Positions 53,890 to 64,000 of a DNA stretch of 64,000 nt are shown here, piece after piece. This DNA comes from Limnephilus marmoratus (lineage: Eukaryota; Arthropoda; Insecta; Trichoptera; Limnephilidae). The notes below the pieces were generated by a model that was given only the letters and a program-made list of their open reading frames with translations, was not told where the DNA came from and ran no database searches. The translations under genes and the position numbers were made by a program. The stretch covers positions 28,528,351-28,592,350 of the forward strand of contig OU862909.1 in assembly GCA_917880885.1 (NCBI GenBank), in the 5' to 3' direction. Position 1 is the first letter of the stretch. The number at the start of each line of letters is the position of its first letter.

Positions 53890-54255
53890 TACGATGTCTT
53901 TTTTTGGGTTATGTGAATTTCGCAAAAGAGTTCCAACTGCTCTCATCTAGAGCCAGTGAATCTGTGGCATCCCCAATTGGGGTATGTTGGGCGGCTGACG
54001 GTAGTGGGGAGAGGGAAAAGATGGGGAAATACCTGGTTATTCAGATCCGGCAACAAAAAAATGTTTCAATTCTTAATGGTGGTCTTACAGGGCGATACTG
54101 AGGATATCTTGCGCTCTAGAATTTTTCATATATAATTTCAATAATATTTGAAATTAATAAAATACGAGTATGAAATAACACAAATTTAAACAAATAAAAT
54201 TTATTTGCGCACATCGGTTTTTTAATCCGCGACCTTACCCCTCGACTACAGAGGA
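53890..54255 (-). mobile_element. Family A tRNA-derived SINE
   Basis: Full order of family A landmarks with a decayed head (CCGCGACCTTACCCCTCGAC on plus). The plus-strand 65-codon frame at 53904 is antisense. Confidence 0.65.
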
Positions 54256-55112
54256 TATCATTTCTAACGACAAAGCGATCGCTTCGGTGAAAAAGGGTTT
54301 CTTTTTATTTGAGGTAGTCTATACTGACAGTCGGACGGGAGGAGTTTTTTTTAACCAGATTGTTTTTTTTGCTCTGAGGGAAACCATGATATTATTATGT
54401 TTATTATTTTTTAAGTACCTACTCAGTACATAATTGTGCGGACTGTAATCCCAAGAATATGCAGAAAAGGACATTTTGATACATAATTAAAAAATTTAAT
54501 GCATATATTTATATATTAATGCATATATGTACATAATTAATAAATATTCATTATACGATTATACTCCCCGCCAACACAAGATATATCTAATAAAAAGGTC
54601 AGTGCTACAAAAAATATAAACGTTTTTAGAAAATTTTTAAAAAGGTGGCGAAAGTTTACTTTTTAAAATGCAATCTATCTTTGCAAAACAGCTACCGTTT
54701 TAAAAGCGATTAAAATAGAGGAAAAAGGAAACCATGCCTACATTGTGCCAATATCAGAGGATGTGGTATTTTATCTTCTCTGCAACACCTACAAGAACAG
54801 GGGATCATGAAAATGAAGCGTGTCCGTTGCTCATTATGGTTAGTGACCAATCTGTTGGCATTTAATTATAAATCTGAAGCCTCATATTTCGGATAGATAC
54901 TAGTTATAATCACAATAACCGCATGCTGTGGTAAAGACCTGCAGCCTACATTATATCAAATTGTTTGATGCTACTAATGTTCTGCATATACTTATCTTCC
55001 ACTGACGCGTGACACAATTAGTAATTCCTGATTTTTTGCAATAATCTACGTCTAACAAATACGTTTACGTAGTCATAGTCGTAGTCAAATTTGTAGATTT
55101 CACTTAATTGTA
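54256..55112. other. No recognisable feature
   Basis: AT-rich; nothing coding. Confidence 0.5.
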
Positions 55113-55292
55113 ATGGCGTCAAGGGATTTAGCAAATGTGATTCGTGGCGTCACCCAGTATCCTGTTGACGTTCGCGATTTCGCGTCGTCCAAGGAAGATT
55201 ACCAATGTAATGACGCCCGAGTTCAGATGGAGTGTTTAGATTTTATAGGGTTTTTTCGACGTTTTATGATTTGTTTAGTAAAAACATTTTAA
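55113..55292 (+). CDS. Short 59-codon open frame, unrecognised
   Basis: ATG at 55113 starts MASRDLANVIRGVTQYPVDV, followed by RDFASSKEDYQCNDARVQME, to TAA at 55290-55292, next to the T-rich start of a family A SINE. Codon choice is less AT-biased than in its surroundings and the amino acid mix is protein-like. I do not recognise the product. It could be an exon, an element remnant or chance. Confidence 0.2.
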   Translation: MASRDLANVIRGVTQYPVDVRDFASSKEDYQCNDARVQMECLDFIGFFRRFMICLVKTF

Positions 55293-56003
55293 TGGTTTTT
55301 TTTGTGTATGCCGCACAAACGTCCCAACTGTTCCCGTCTAAAGCCAGTGAGACTATGGCATCCCCATTTTTATTTTTTTATTTATTTTTTATTGTTGTAC
55401 AACAGAATAATTCCAATTACAGTACAGTTTAGTTACCCTATCAGCATTTAGGCAAGTGACTCTTCAATAATGTATATATTTATATTTTTAAGGCATATAA
55501 AGAACAGTCACTTACATCCAAATGGTTTGCAATTTCATTTAACATCACCACTCCCCTCGTCATGCTATGCTTTGCCAAGACGTCTGTTCTGCCGTTCGGT
55601 ACTTTAAATAAGTCATGATGTCGACTTCGGCTGTTTTATGTGTCATATGTTGTGAGGCTGAAGGTAGCGGGAAGGGGAAGGAGATGGGGAAGAGAAGGGT
55701 GGGGAAGTACCTGGCCACTCAGATCTAATCACTAAATACGACTAAATTATAATAATAATAAATATAAAATATAACAAGGTGGTGGGGGGGGGGCAATCCA
55801 TTTCAAGCAACGTTTCAATTCTGAATGGTGGTCTTACACCATCTTTCACTCTGGAACGTGCCGCAAATACGTCATATATTATTTTTAATTAATCAATTTT
55901 AAAATAACACAAATCAATAAAAAAAATATATTTGCGCACGCCGGGATTCGATCCCGCGATCTTCGAATTACGAGTGTACCCCTCGACCACGGAGGCCGTC
56001 AGA
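55293..56003 (-). mobile_element. Family A SINE interrupted by a 270-bp insert
   Basis: Left part (GTCCCAACTGTTCCCGTCTA, GAGACTATGGCATCCCCATT) and right part (GTTGTGAGGCTGAAGG through the tRNA-like head near 55935-56003) belong to one SINE. About 55367-55640 is unrelated, T-rich at its left end, which fits insertion of another A-tailed element on the minus strand. The head has clear B-box-like GGGATTCGATCCCGCG (plus-strand reading). Confidence 0.65.
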
Positions 56004-56054
56004 TAATAATAAAACAAATAAATAAATTGAACGCGAAATTTGTTTATTTTATTA

Positions 56055-56095
56055 AGACCGACCGGTTTCACTTAACACAAGCATCATCTGGGCAC
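56055..56095 (-). ncRNA. Mutated hammerhead-like motif
   Basis: Minus strand: GCC, CAGATGA (56090-56084; consensus CTGATGA, so the second core base is changed), one extra T, a weak GCTT...AAGT stem, then GAAACCGGTCGG. The last block is identical to that in the 35.6-kb palindrome. The altered core base should abolish activity. Confidence 0.35.
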
Positions 56096-56099
56096 AAAT

Positions 56100-56625
56100 T
56101 AAAGTAAAGAATTTTTTTTAATATGTCAAATCACAAAGTGACTGCTTTCTAACAATTTTTTTTCATTTTTATAGTTCTCCTCGTTTTGCTTATCGCTCTG
56201 CTCAAACCTCTGCGCTCATAACTAAGGATCTGTCTCTGCTGCCATAAATATATAGTGTTATAGATAGCCCTGATTTACAGAGCCAAATTCAATTGTTCCA
56301 TATACCAACAAAAACTATTCTTTTTTTTTTAAATTTCCATAATAAATATGCAGGACAGTCATTCGTCTCGCTTATACCTACTAGACTGCATGGCGTTGGT
56401 AATAATTTCGCGGAAATAGTAGATGTGTTCAACTGCACAGAATATAGTTATAAGAAGGTTATAGTAACATACTTCAATAATATTATTACAAATAGCATTT
56501 TTCACTCGTGAATACTGTTTAACAAAATTATTATGTTTATTAAGGGCGAAATTACGTCAAAAGACGGTCTTGCGATTATGCCCTTGCAATTATAACATCG
56601 CCCGTGTAACATTGGACGGGTTCCA
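56100..56625. other. No recognisable feature
   Basis: A 72-codon frame at 56293 has no motif. Confidence 0.45.
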
Positions 56626-56629
56626 TGCC

Positions 56630-56815
56630 AACCTGAAACCAACTCAGAACCACCTCAGAAAGGTCGCTAAAAGCTATGAAACAATAATTTTAAAATATCC
56701 GGTAACCCTAACCTAACTTAACCTATTTAACCATTTTTTAAAAATATTTTTTAACATCATTCTTAATGACCTTTCTGAGGTGGTTCTAAGTTGGTTTCAT
56801 TCTGAGTTGGCCGGT
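56630..56815. mobile_element. Hairpin element with 31-bp arms
   Basis: 56635-56665 and 56768-56798 are inverted repeats with one mismatch (core GAACCACCTCAGAAAGGTC); weaker complementarity extends outward. The loop contains TAACCCTAACCTAACTTAAC, reminiscent of insect telomere-type CCTAA units but too short to be one. Confidence 0.7.
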
Positions 56816-57200
56816 CACCCATTGGGCGGTCCCAATGAGAAAAATTAATTATTTTCCGTACCAGCAATTTGAAATAATAACTCTATATCGATTTTATTTC
56901 AATAAGAATTTTCTTTGATATTATTTTTTTTTGTATCTATATTCAAAAAGGCTCATACGCATGATGATAAAACAATTCAAATTATGTTCTTTTGTAATTA
57001 TTTTTTTTGTCATTAGTGTTTATAATTTTTCAATAACGTCTAAGCAAAATAAAAAAGTTAAAAAAAAAAATTTGTGTATGTTAGTTTGTAAGACCGTCAC
57101 AAAACACGTGCTCGGATCTATTTTTAAAAGATTTTATTTAAATTTAAATTAAAGCTTTCCTAGATAATTGATTGATTTATTTTATTGTATGTTCTTTTTT
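56816..57200. other. AT-rich stretch, nothing recognisable
   Basis: The 73-codon Lys/Phe-rich frame at 56931 has an AT-driven composition. Confidence 0.5.
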
Positions 57201-57320
57201 TTAAAGAAAGACAAACATTCCCGGGTTACGTATAACCCAAAAATATTTGAAAATCTCCTACTGCCACCACAGAAAGCCGAAAATGTTGCTTGTGTTGTGA
57301 TTGAGGACTTAGCCAGGCGA
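57200..57320 (-). mobile_element. Family I SINE, head missing
   Basis: Plus-strand words AAAGAAAGACAAACATTCCC, CACAGAAAGCCGAAAATGTT and GAGGACTTAGCCAGGCGA match 36389-36510. The tRNA-like head is gone. Confidence 0.65.
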
Positions 57321-58079
57321 TGTTTATTATGATTGTTGAATTTGAAATGTGTGTTGTATAATACAAAATTTTGTTTGAAAGTTTAACAAATCTGCCAACG
57401 ACCTGCGGTGTAACCTTATTATACAAAAAATAAATATTTTTTCTCAAAATTTAAAACAAATCTTTACTAGATAAAATAACAATCTTTCGAAACCGATTTA
57501 TACTTTTTTGGGGAAAAAAGTCAATACGTCTAAAATATTATTTAAAAATGACATATTTCCGGTTGTGTCTGGTTATTCCCTGTTATGTTTGTGAAAGCCC
57601 ATACGGGCGAATAATGTAAATAAATTAATGTAGTTAAATATCGTAAGCGTGCTGTAGAAATATCAACTTTTAATAAAACGCGATTCATCGACATTTAATA
57701 TAAATTTTAAACAAAAATCGCGCAAATAAAATAGGTACTTTGATACATTATAATAAGAAGTAAGTATTTGGCGTACGTGCAAAACGCAAACTTGCTGACC
57801 ATAATAATTATCATTCCTTTTGGAATAGGTACTATTGCGGTTAGTGGTACTAATTTTCCTTCCTATGGTTCATTCATGATTCCTGTAATCGTAATAAGAA
57901 GATAATATCTCCGGTTTCCTGCTTACGAACACTTAGTTAATCATGTTTCCTATTAATAGAAATTACGTAGCGCTCACTGGCCTAACGACTTTAGTTTTGT
58001 TGAGGCGGTCACTGAATTTTTTTAAGGGTATTAATTTAACTATTTTGCACTCAAACTGTGTAATCATAATGCTTTATCC
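57321..58079. other. No recognisable feature
   Basis: AT-rich. Confidence 0.5.
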
Positions 58080-58167
58080 TCTGGTTCTACCTTGACAAAC
58101 TCTCAAGCGTCGCAAGGGAGTAACCAGACAAAACCGGAAATATGTCATGTTTAAATCAAATTTTATG

Positions 58168-58757
58168 GTCTATGCCCACTACACCGTTCCATACCATGAC
58201 CGTAACCGTAGCGGCGCATGCAAAAAAATATTCTTTGTATCGACCAGTATGAAACGCTGCCCACTAGACCGTTCCGTCACCGACCAATACCGTCGCATAC
58301 CATGACCGGACTGACGGCGAATTCTCGATGACAATATTATGCAGGTGCCGGTCCGCTCTATGCATGGCACGTGACGGTGTTAGAACGGGGATCATACGCG
58401 TATGATCCCCGTTCTAACCGCGTTGCCACTCCGTCAGTTCGTGATTTGTGTACATTTTTCGTGTTTATATCCAGGTATTTTAATGATATGACACTATGCT
58501 TCTCCTGACGCGTCAGTCCGATACGAAAACACAGGCGAAATGATATAACGGGCACCGATAGAACGGGCACCGTATACCTATTGAACGGGGATGGTACGGA
58601 CACTAACCGCGGTGTATACGGTCACTATACCCGTTACGTACGGGTATAATACGGTGTTAGCACGTTCTAGTGGGCATAGTAAGGCGTAGCGTGTTTATTT
58701 CGTGGCTGATACGTTCATAGTAAGGTCATGGTATGGAACGGTGTAGTGGGCAGAGAC
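58168..58757. mobile_element. TIR element of about 590 bp, CG-rich, inserted in family H
   Basis: Terminal inverted repeats of about 35 bp (inward GGTCTNTGCCCACTACACCG then TTCCATACCATGACC). Comparison with the uninterrupted site near 43365-43385 (GATTTTAGAAG) shows TTTA on both sides, suggesting a 4-base TTTA target duplication. The interior repeats ACCGTTC/GAACGG words and contains a perfect 40-bp palindrome. No transposase; short minus frames at 58179 and 58358 are inside it. The superfamily is unclear. Confidence 0.75.
58379..58418. repeat. Perfect 40-bp palindrome inside the TIR element
   Basis: GTTAGAACGGGGATCATACG followed directly by its exact reverse complement (58399-58418), no spacer. 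Confidence 0.95.
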
Positions 58758-59400
58758 CTTTAGACTTATTGACTATTTTTTCCACAAAAAATTATAAATT
58801 ATTTTCGAAAAACTGTTCTTTTATCTAGTAAATCAATTTTTAAAATTTTGCGAAAATATGTTTATTTTTAGTACAATAATGTTTTACCGTAGGTCATTGG
58901 CAGATTTGTTAAATTTTCAAACCAAATTGTGTATTATACAACACACATTTGAAATCATATAATCATGCAGTAAAATAAATTATTTGGGAAAGCTACTTTT
59001 CAGAATTCTAATTTTAGTTCAAATAAAATCATAAAAAAATATCCGCGCCCATGTTTTTTGACGAAAATACTTCAGTTGTTGGTCTATTTATTTACGGTCT
59101 TACAAACTAATACATTTAAAAAAAAATGAATTCTTACTTTTTTAGAGATTTATTAAAAAATTATAAATAATTACAAAAAGTACATAATTTTAATACGAGT
59201 TTGAGAATTTTTGAACGCAGGTATTTATCAATGTAATTTTGAATGAAATAAAATCAGTATTAAGTTATTATGTTAAATGCTGGTATGGAGAATAATTAAT
59301 CTTTCTCGTCGGAACCGCCCTATACAGTTGCAAGGGTACGATCGCAAGATCATCGTCCGATAAAATTTGAATTCTCGGCCGCTGGTTAATGGATTAAGTG

Positions 59401-60487
59401 GAATATTCGCTCGGCCCGCTTCGTTCCGTTTCATACAAATCTTAATTTTGTATTTGAGATCAACCAAACTGAATAAATATTTTTGTCGTCAAAAGTATTT
59501 GTATATCAAATATCCAGTAAAGGTGTGAGCTACTTTATTTATTTTTGATTTAAGTTATAAGATAAAAGCCATTAAAGATTTTAATGTTTGATGACTTTAG
59601 AGGTGACTTATTGGTACATATATTGGTATTGGTATATCCAATAAAGGTGTAGAGGCAATTATTTGTTAGTAAATGAAAAACATAAAAAAATCCTAAATTT
59701 AGATTTTTATGAAACGGGCCGAAACGAGCTGCGCTAACATATTTTATAAAATAATTGGTCAGCTATATCTTTCTCGTGCGTCGCCGACTTATTTTACATT
59801 TCGCTTTTGCATCATAAATGTAGTGCATGTAAATATGTAGGTACGTAACAACGATAGTAGTTTTAATTTGTCACAACACAGGCCAGTTAAGTTGTACTAT
59901 ATGAGAGAGATAACTCTCGCCTGTTCGTATCTAATACTCGAACTTTACAAAGATAGCCGAAGATAACCGATTGATGGTTTGGCACCTTCAGTGATTATTT
60001 CCCCTCTCCTATAGATTAGAACGGACGTTTTGTCCAGTTAAATATTCATTGTAACTAAGACGATAATAAAGACGACTCGTAACCTGACGAATCGAAGTGT
60101 AAAAGAAACTCCCGAGAAATCATCCGAGTTGTGTTGTTCATAAACAGAAAACAACAGTACCTACACCACAATAATCCTCTCCCGGCACTCTTTTCTATAT
60201 TCATCCTATCCAGCAACCATCTAAGGGTTCCTAGGCTATCTTCAGCCCCGTATCATTGTCATATATAGTTATTTGTACCCACCTCAAACACAACTCAGAC
60301 ATCTCATTTCTGTGGCATTTAGTCCTAATGTCGTCCTATTTATACTAGTTCTATGCCTCGCTGCCAATTATTAAGGTTGGTTCACTCAGCACTCTGTTGT
60401 TATTTACCATCCTCCCTTTCTGGACAACTTTTTACCAGCGAAGTCCGCGTTCAGTCCAACGGTGTTTCCTGCAACTTCTTGCAGTGC
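59401..60487. other. No recognisable feature
   Basis: No coding similarity; two related CCANTAAAGGTGT words near 59512 and 59636. Confidence 0.5.
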
Positions 60488-60560
60488 TTTATAATAATTT
60501 AATAATTGGCATAGCGCCGTTCAAATGAAAAATGACCTTTAATGCGCTTCACAAATATGA
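60488..60560 (-). mobile_element. L2-type LINE 3'-end fragment
   Basis: TAATAATTTAATAATTGGCA, TAGCGCCGTTC, GAAAAATGACC and ATGCGCTTCACAAAT on plus mirror the 7.1-kb end. It includes only the 3' hairpin and tail. Confidence 0.6.
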
Positions 60561-60690
60561 AATGCAATGCTTTATCGAAGTATAATGTGCAAAGAGATGC
60601 AGAAAAGATATCTAGGTACGTAGGTCTCTACCTACTAATAGGTCACTTAAGATAAACCCAGTTTTGGTTTATTACTAGCGAGTACCCGAT
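60561..60690. other. Spacer
   Basis: Nothing recognisable. Confidence 0.4.
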
Positions 60691-61240
60691 ATGCGTTGCA
60701 ATGTCAAAGAAATAAAATGTTTGTGTTTCAATCTTACCTTACAACTCCTAAAAATGATTTGTTTTGCAATCACCCAATCTATCATTGAGTACGGTATCAT
60801 TGCATGGGGAGGGAGCACTTCATCAGCTCTAGATCATGTTGAAAAGGTGCAGAAAACAATTATGAAAATTATTCTCAAACTTCCTCTAACGGCAAACAGT
60901 GACCTAATATTCAAAATAATGAGAGTATTTGATGTTCGACAGATCTATGTAAAAACTATCCTCGTACATCTCTTTAAAAACAAACATGTGCTTTATGGAA
61001 AAAAAATAAACTTAAGATTTACCCGTAATTCCAACAAAGATATATAGTAACTTCCAGCACTTTCTTCCACCTTTGGTCAACGTAGCTTTAGATACTTTGC
61101 CACAAAAATATTCAACATTCTCCCAGAAAACATCAAACTGAGTGAAACACAGAAAGAGTTTAAAAAATATGTTAAAATATGGATATATTCTAATGATCGA
61201 GCCTATACTAGTGCCCTCACCCAAACGCCCAGTCATTGAC
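60691..61240 (+). pseudogene. LINE protein C-terminal third, frameshifted
   Basis: First frame (to 61047): ICFAITQSIIEYGIIAWGGS, VEKVQKTIMKIILKLPL, FDVRQIYVKTILVHLFKNK. A shift near 61040 leads to a second frame reading FGQRSFRYFATKIFNILPEN and a stop at 61237-61239. The order (YGI-WGG, VQK, FDVRQ, F-A-KI-N-LP) is the same as in the 47.5-kb LINE (TYGILGWGG, VQKLILRIIFKC, LDIRQLFTKTSL, FIAPKIYNAL), so both belong to one LINE group. All RT catalytic motifs are absent. Confidence 0.8.
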
Positions 61241-61500
61241 AGTTGTTATTGTAGTAATAAACTTTTTGTATTGTGTATATGCAAAAAATAATGTAAACTA
61301 AAATGAAGTTTTTGCTGTATGGAAACCTACATTATACATTTTCAAAAAACCATAGATAAAATTGCGAGAAACAAATTACAAAAAATCTGCCTCAATACAG
61401 GTTCACCTAGTGAGGCATGTTATGCATAACTAAAAATGTTGTATAATGAGCTAGTTATAATGTTACCAATTTCATTGAATAAAGATATTATTATTCTGTT
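61241..61500 (+). mobile_element. 3' UTR and tail of the 60.7-kb LINE
   Basis: Holds the conserved hairpin TGCCTCA...TGAGGCA (61388-61394/61411-61417) with ATACAGGTTCACCTAG between, then AATAAAGATATTATTATT as a tail. Confidence 0.65.
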
Positions 61501-61525
61501 TATTAAAGGGCTGTTTATTATTAGT

Positions 61526-61850
61526 TTTTTTTTAACGTGAGTTCCACAGAGGAGGCCCTGAGGAAAATAATTTCAGGGCCCATGTCATCTATAGGGATGC
61601 TGTGTGGAGGGTTTTTTTAAGGAAAGGAAGGAGGGTAGAGTTCTTGGAAGGAAGAGGGTTTGAGGAATCTGGGGTTCAGTGTGTCCTGATCATCCACCTC
61701 CAAGACCTAGACAAACCTCACCCGGTGAACCCGTTCACCCCTGCTAAATCACCAAATGTAGCGAACCACTTGAGATGACCTATGGCAGAGGTGTTGGTTA
61801 TACTATAAAGGTCCCCGGCAGTACCCATTCCCGATTCCCAAATTGACTAT
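61526..61850 (-). mobile_element. Family B SINE-like repeat, near-complete
   Basis: T run then AGTTCCACAGAGGAGGCCCT, GATGCTGTGTGGAGGG, and core CACCCCTGCTAAATCACCAA with GCAGAGGTG. Same orientation as the 8.8 and 18.6-kb copies. Confidence 0.75.
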
Positions 61851-61934
61851 TTTTTCCGTCCGGTACGTACACCATTAAATCAAAATGTTTCCCGACGCGT
61901 GAGCAGGTCACACACTGCTGTCGGTGTGAGTTTT

Positions 61935-62105
61935 TTTCAAATTTATCCCCTGCTACCCCTACCGCTACTGTGTCTCCTTTGCAATCCCTCCCTTCCCTCC
62001 TTGACGTTCCTGCCCCCGTTCCTCCTCACGCTTCTTCTTCCCCTCCCGCGAACCCGACCCCCTCCCTAATTCCCATCCCCTTCTCGCATTCCCTCCTTGA
62101 CGCTG
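61935..62105. repeat. C/T-rich tract
   Basis: About 150 bases of mostly pyrimidines, open in several frames on both strands only because stop codons are scarce in such DNA. Resembles the window-start purine tract in reverse. Confidence 0.6.
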
Positions 62106-62172
62106 AACTGAATGAAATACACACATTTTCAAACAACTTGCGTGCCACATATCTTTTTTTTAATTCAAATGT

Positions 62173-62380
62173 CATAACGCCAGAGCTTAGTATTATTATA
62201 TAAAACTTCGCGGGCGTGCGCACAACAATTCTCTAAAGATTCGCAAACGGATGAATGATATAGGAAATAATTTCATAACGCCAGAACTCACAATTATATA
62301 TAGAAACCTTCGCGGGCGTCCGTACAACAAAACACCAAAGTTTCATCACAATCGGATGAATGGTGTAGGAACGCATAGAT
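62173..62380 (-). repeat. Family F, two tandem units of 101 bp
   Basis: CATAACGCCAGA begins at 62173 and 62274; each is followed by TATATANAAACTTCGCGGGC-like sequence, ACAACAA and CGGATGAATG. The second unit ends TTTCATCACAATCGGATGAA and GAACGCATAGA, matching 19350-19410 reversed. Confidence 0.65.
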
Positions 62381-62399
62381 ACGGGACAAACAAAGAAAC

Positions 62400-64000
62400 A
62401 TTCATTTTTATACATAAAGTTTATGACTTATAATATAAACCTCTCTAATATCTCTCGTGAATATATTTCACATCCACTTGCATAGAGTTTATAAATGTTG
62501 TAGTAAGTGAAGAAATAATGAGTTATTTTAAAAGTTTTAATTAAAAAAACTTGTTAACACAGCTATATAATAAAATTTATCTACATTTCATAAAACCAGT
62601 AGTTTTTCTCATCAGTATATCAAGTATCCTGTACTCTTGATTATATTCTTTTAGTTTCTACGAGTATATCCTTCAAATGTTTCAACGATATTCCAGAATT
62701 CTTCGGTGAGTTCCCAATCTCGTCGATATTTTTCATAGTCGAAGCTGCGAAAGTGAGGTTTATTTATAAATTTAAATCTGCTTTTAGAAAGTTCTTAAAC
62801 GTGTCGATCACAAAATGTGTCTAATATAACAATTGCTTTCAATTTATTGAGTAGGTATTAACAAGCCATCAAACATCAAAGAAATAGACCGATACCAATT
62901 TCGGAGCTTTGTCCAAACGCCAAAAGCGATGCACGAAAGGAATGCTTTATTTTTCACGTAAATTTTAACTTGTTCAAAGCAACCTGGCTCCATTGAATGA
63001 TGTTCACGACTTCAGATAATCTTCAATCAAAAAATTAAATACTCGATTGTTTTCACATGGCTTCTTTCAACCATATTTTTACAAGAACTTGGATATTTTC
63101 AAAATGCAATGCGAGCGATCAATTTTTGGATACCGTAATGCATATTTCTTGTTACAATTGTGGCAATTTGTAAATGAAAGAATGTTTTAAATATTTAAAA
63201 ATAAATGATGCACAACTTATTTTTCATACGAGAGAGAAAGGAAGAAAATTTTGTACGGATATTGATTTTTTTCTTGGTAGGTTGACGAATCCAATCAGTC
63301 ATGAAATGAACCGCAAAGGTCTTTAATATAAAATAATATTTTATTTTCTTTCAAGCGGTTCAGTTTACCCACGTATTAAATTAAGTAAAAATTTAAATGA
63401 AAAGTTACGATAATTATTATATGAATTCTATAGGGGTTATTTATTTCAAGTGCACAAAAATAATTATTGGTCGGAATTAATATAAAACCGTGTGCATTTT
63501 GAAATCTACAGGAAATCGTAAATTATGACATTACTGTGGTATTACTAGTTTGTAAATTATACTAATACCCTTTCCTCGTTAGCACCCAACGGATGTGGAA
63601 TATCAAATATCTGAGATATCAATAATTATCTTTCACCGTCTTCATTTAAGAGATAGTGTTGCAAATGAGGAACTTGGGTGAAAAATAATGTTATAGATAA
63701 ACAAACGCTGGAATTTATAAATTTATTATATATATTTCACCAACATACGCAGAAATAATAAATTGTCATTAAAAAATTATTAAAACCGTAAGAGATTTAT
63801 ATAAAATCGGGATTTGCTGATTTCAAACCGATCTGGAAGGTTGATTCCGATATCTTTTGCGATAGCCTAAATGTTAAATCGGCCGTACACGACGCATTTT
63901 TACCCCCAACCTTTAAAAGGAGTTATACTAACGCCAGAGATAACGCGTAATCCTCGTTAAGAGATGTTAGTCGCGGGAAAATTTGACAAATATCATCACG
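62400..64000. other. Last 1.6 kb, nothing recognisable
   Basis: AT-rich, no long frame, no repeat matched to the rest of the window. Confidence 0.5.

Larger units (their letters stand above)
58080..59400 (+). repeat. Family H copy carrying a 590-bp insertion
   Basis: 58080-58167 and 58758-59400 together align with 43270-43990. The insertion between them is described separately. Confidence 0.7.

Noticed and set aside
56700..56735. Telomeric (TTAGG)n repeat
   Set aside because: Only a few irregular CCTAA/CTTAA words within a hairpin loop.
61965..62223. Pro/Ser-rich and Gly/Arg-rich frames across the C/T-rich tract
   Set aside because: Low-complexity translation of a pyrimidine tract, open in several frames at once.

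Overview
The window looks like repeat-dense, AT-rich non-coding DNA (intergenic or deep intronic) from an insect, most likely a moth or butterfly. Evidence: the non-LTR retrotransposon clades present (R1-type, L2/CR1-type, CR1/Jockey-group), a mariner, hAT and PIF/Harbinger elements, a Penelope-like element, and repeat signatures I associate with Lepidoptera (the CTAGCTGACCCGGTGAAC repeat, the AAACGACTTCAAAAA inverted-repeat element). The order-level assignment is inference. I found no intact host protein gene, no rRNA gene and no bacterial features. Nearly every open frame is either a decayed transposon gene or chance.

Layout. 0-12 kb: foldback and hairpin elements (271-424, 2275-2323, 3040-3322, 6239-6569), tRNA-headed SINEs (family A), a LINE scrap at 4 kb, an L2-type LINE 3' end (7056-7622), a family-B SINE-like repeat and a TIR element (10012-10629). 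12-22 kb: a GC-rich candidate LTR/promoter (12.7-13.6 kb), a TTAA-flanked element (14970-15342), a CTAGCTGACCC repeat (16.9-17.6 kb), another family B copy, then 2.7 kb with nothing recognisable. 22-30 kb: the densest part, with an hAT end, a CR1/Jockey-group RT, a split R1-type LINE on the minus strand interrupted by the 3' end of a second R1-type copy in opposite orientation, and an hAT transposase remnant. 30-42 kb: repeats, a perfect 210-bp palindrome (35570-35779), tRNA-derived SINEs, Penelope-like fragments, a tRNA-like gene between 19-bp direct repeats, and two tandem arrays. 42-54 kb: a second Penelope-like piece with GIY-YIG sequence, a family H repeat, a 5'-truncated LINE (46836-48708), a Harbinger MITE with poly-G tracts (50460-50623), an internally deleted mariner (51055-51956) and a 195-bp tandem array. 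54-64 kb: SINEs, family H again but carrying a 590-bp inverted-repeat insertion (58168-58757), a LINE 3' half (60.7-61.5 kb), family B, and about 1.5 kb without recognisable content.

Nothing here works together as a pathway; the shared logic is parasitic DNA, with elements landing in elements. The most unusual signal is a recurrent hammerhead-ribozyme-like core (CTGAYGA, stem, GAAA, short palindromic stem III). It occurs at 38.04 kb, in a decayed form at 42.4 kb beside Penelope-like GIY-YIG sequence, twice inside the 210-bp palindrome, and in a mutated form at 56.07 kb. Other strong signals are a covarying 3'-UTR hairpin shared by three LINE copies, a paralogous empty site that defines the 58-kb insertion, and matching TTCTAGAA bases next to two hAT ends.
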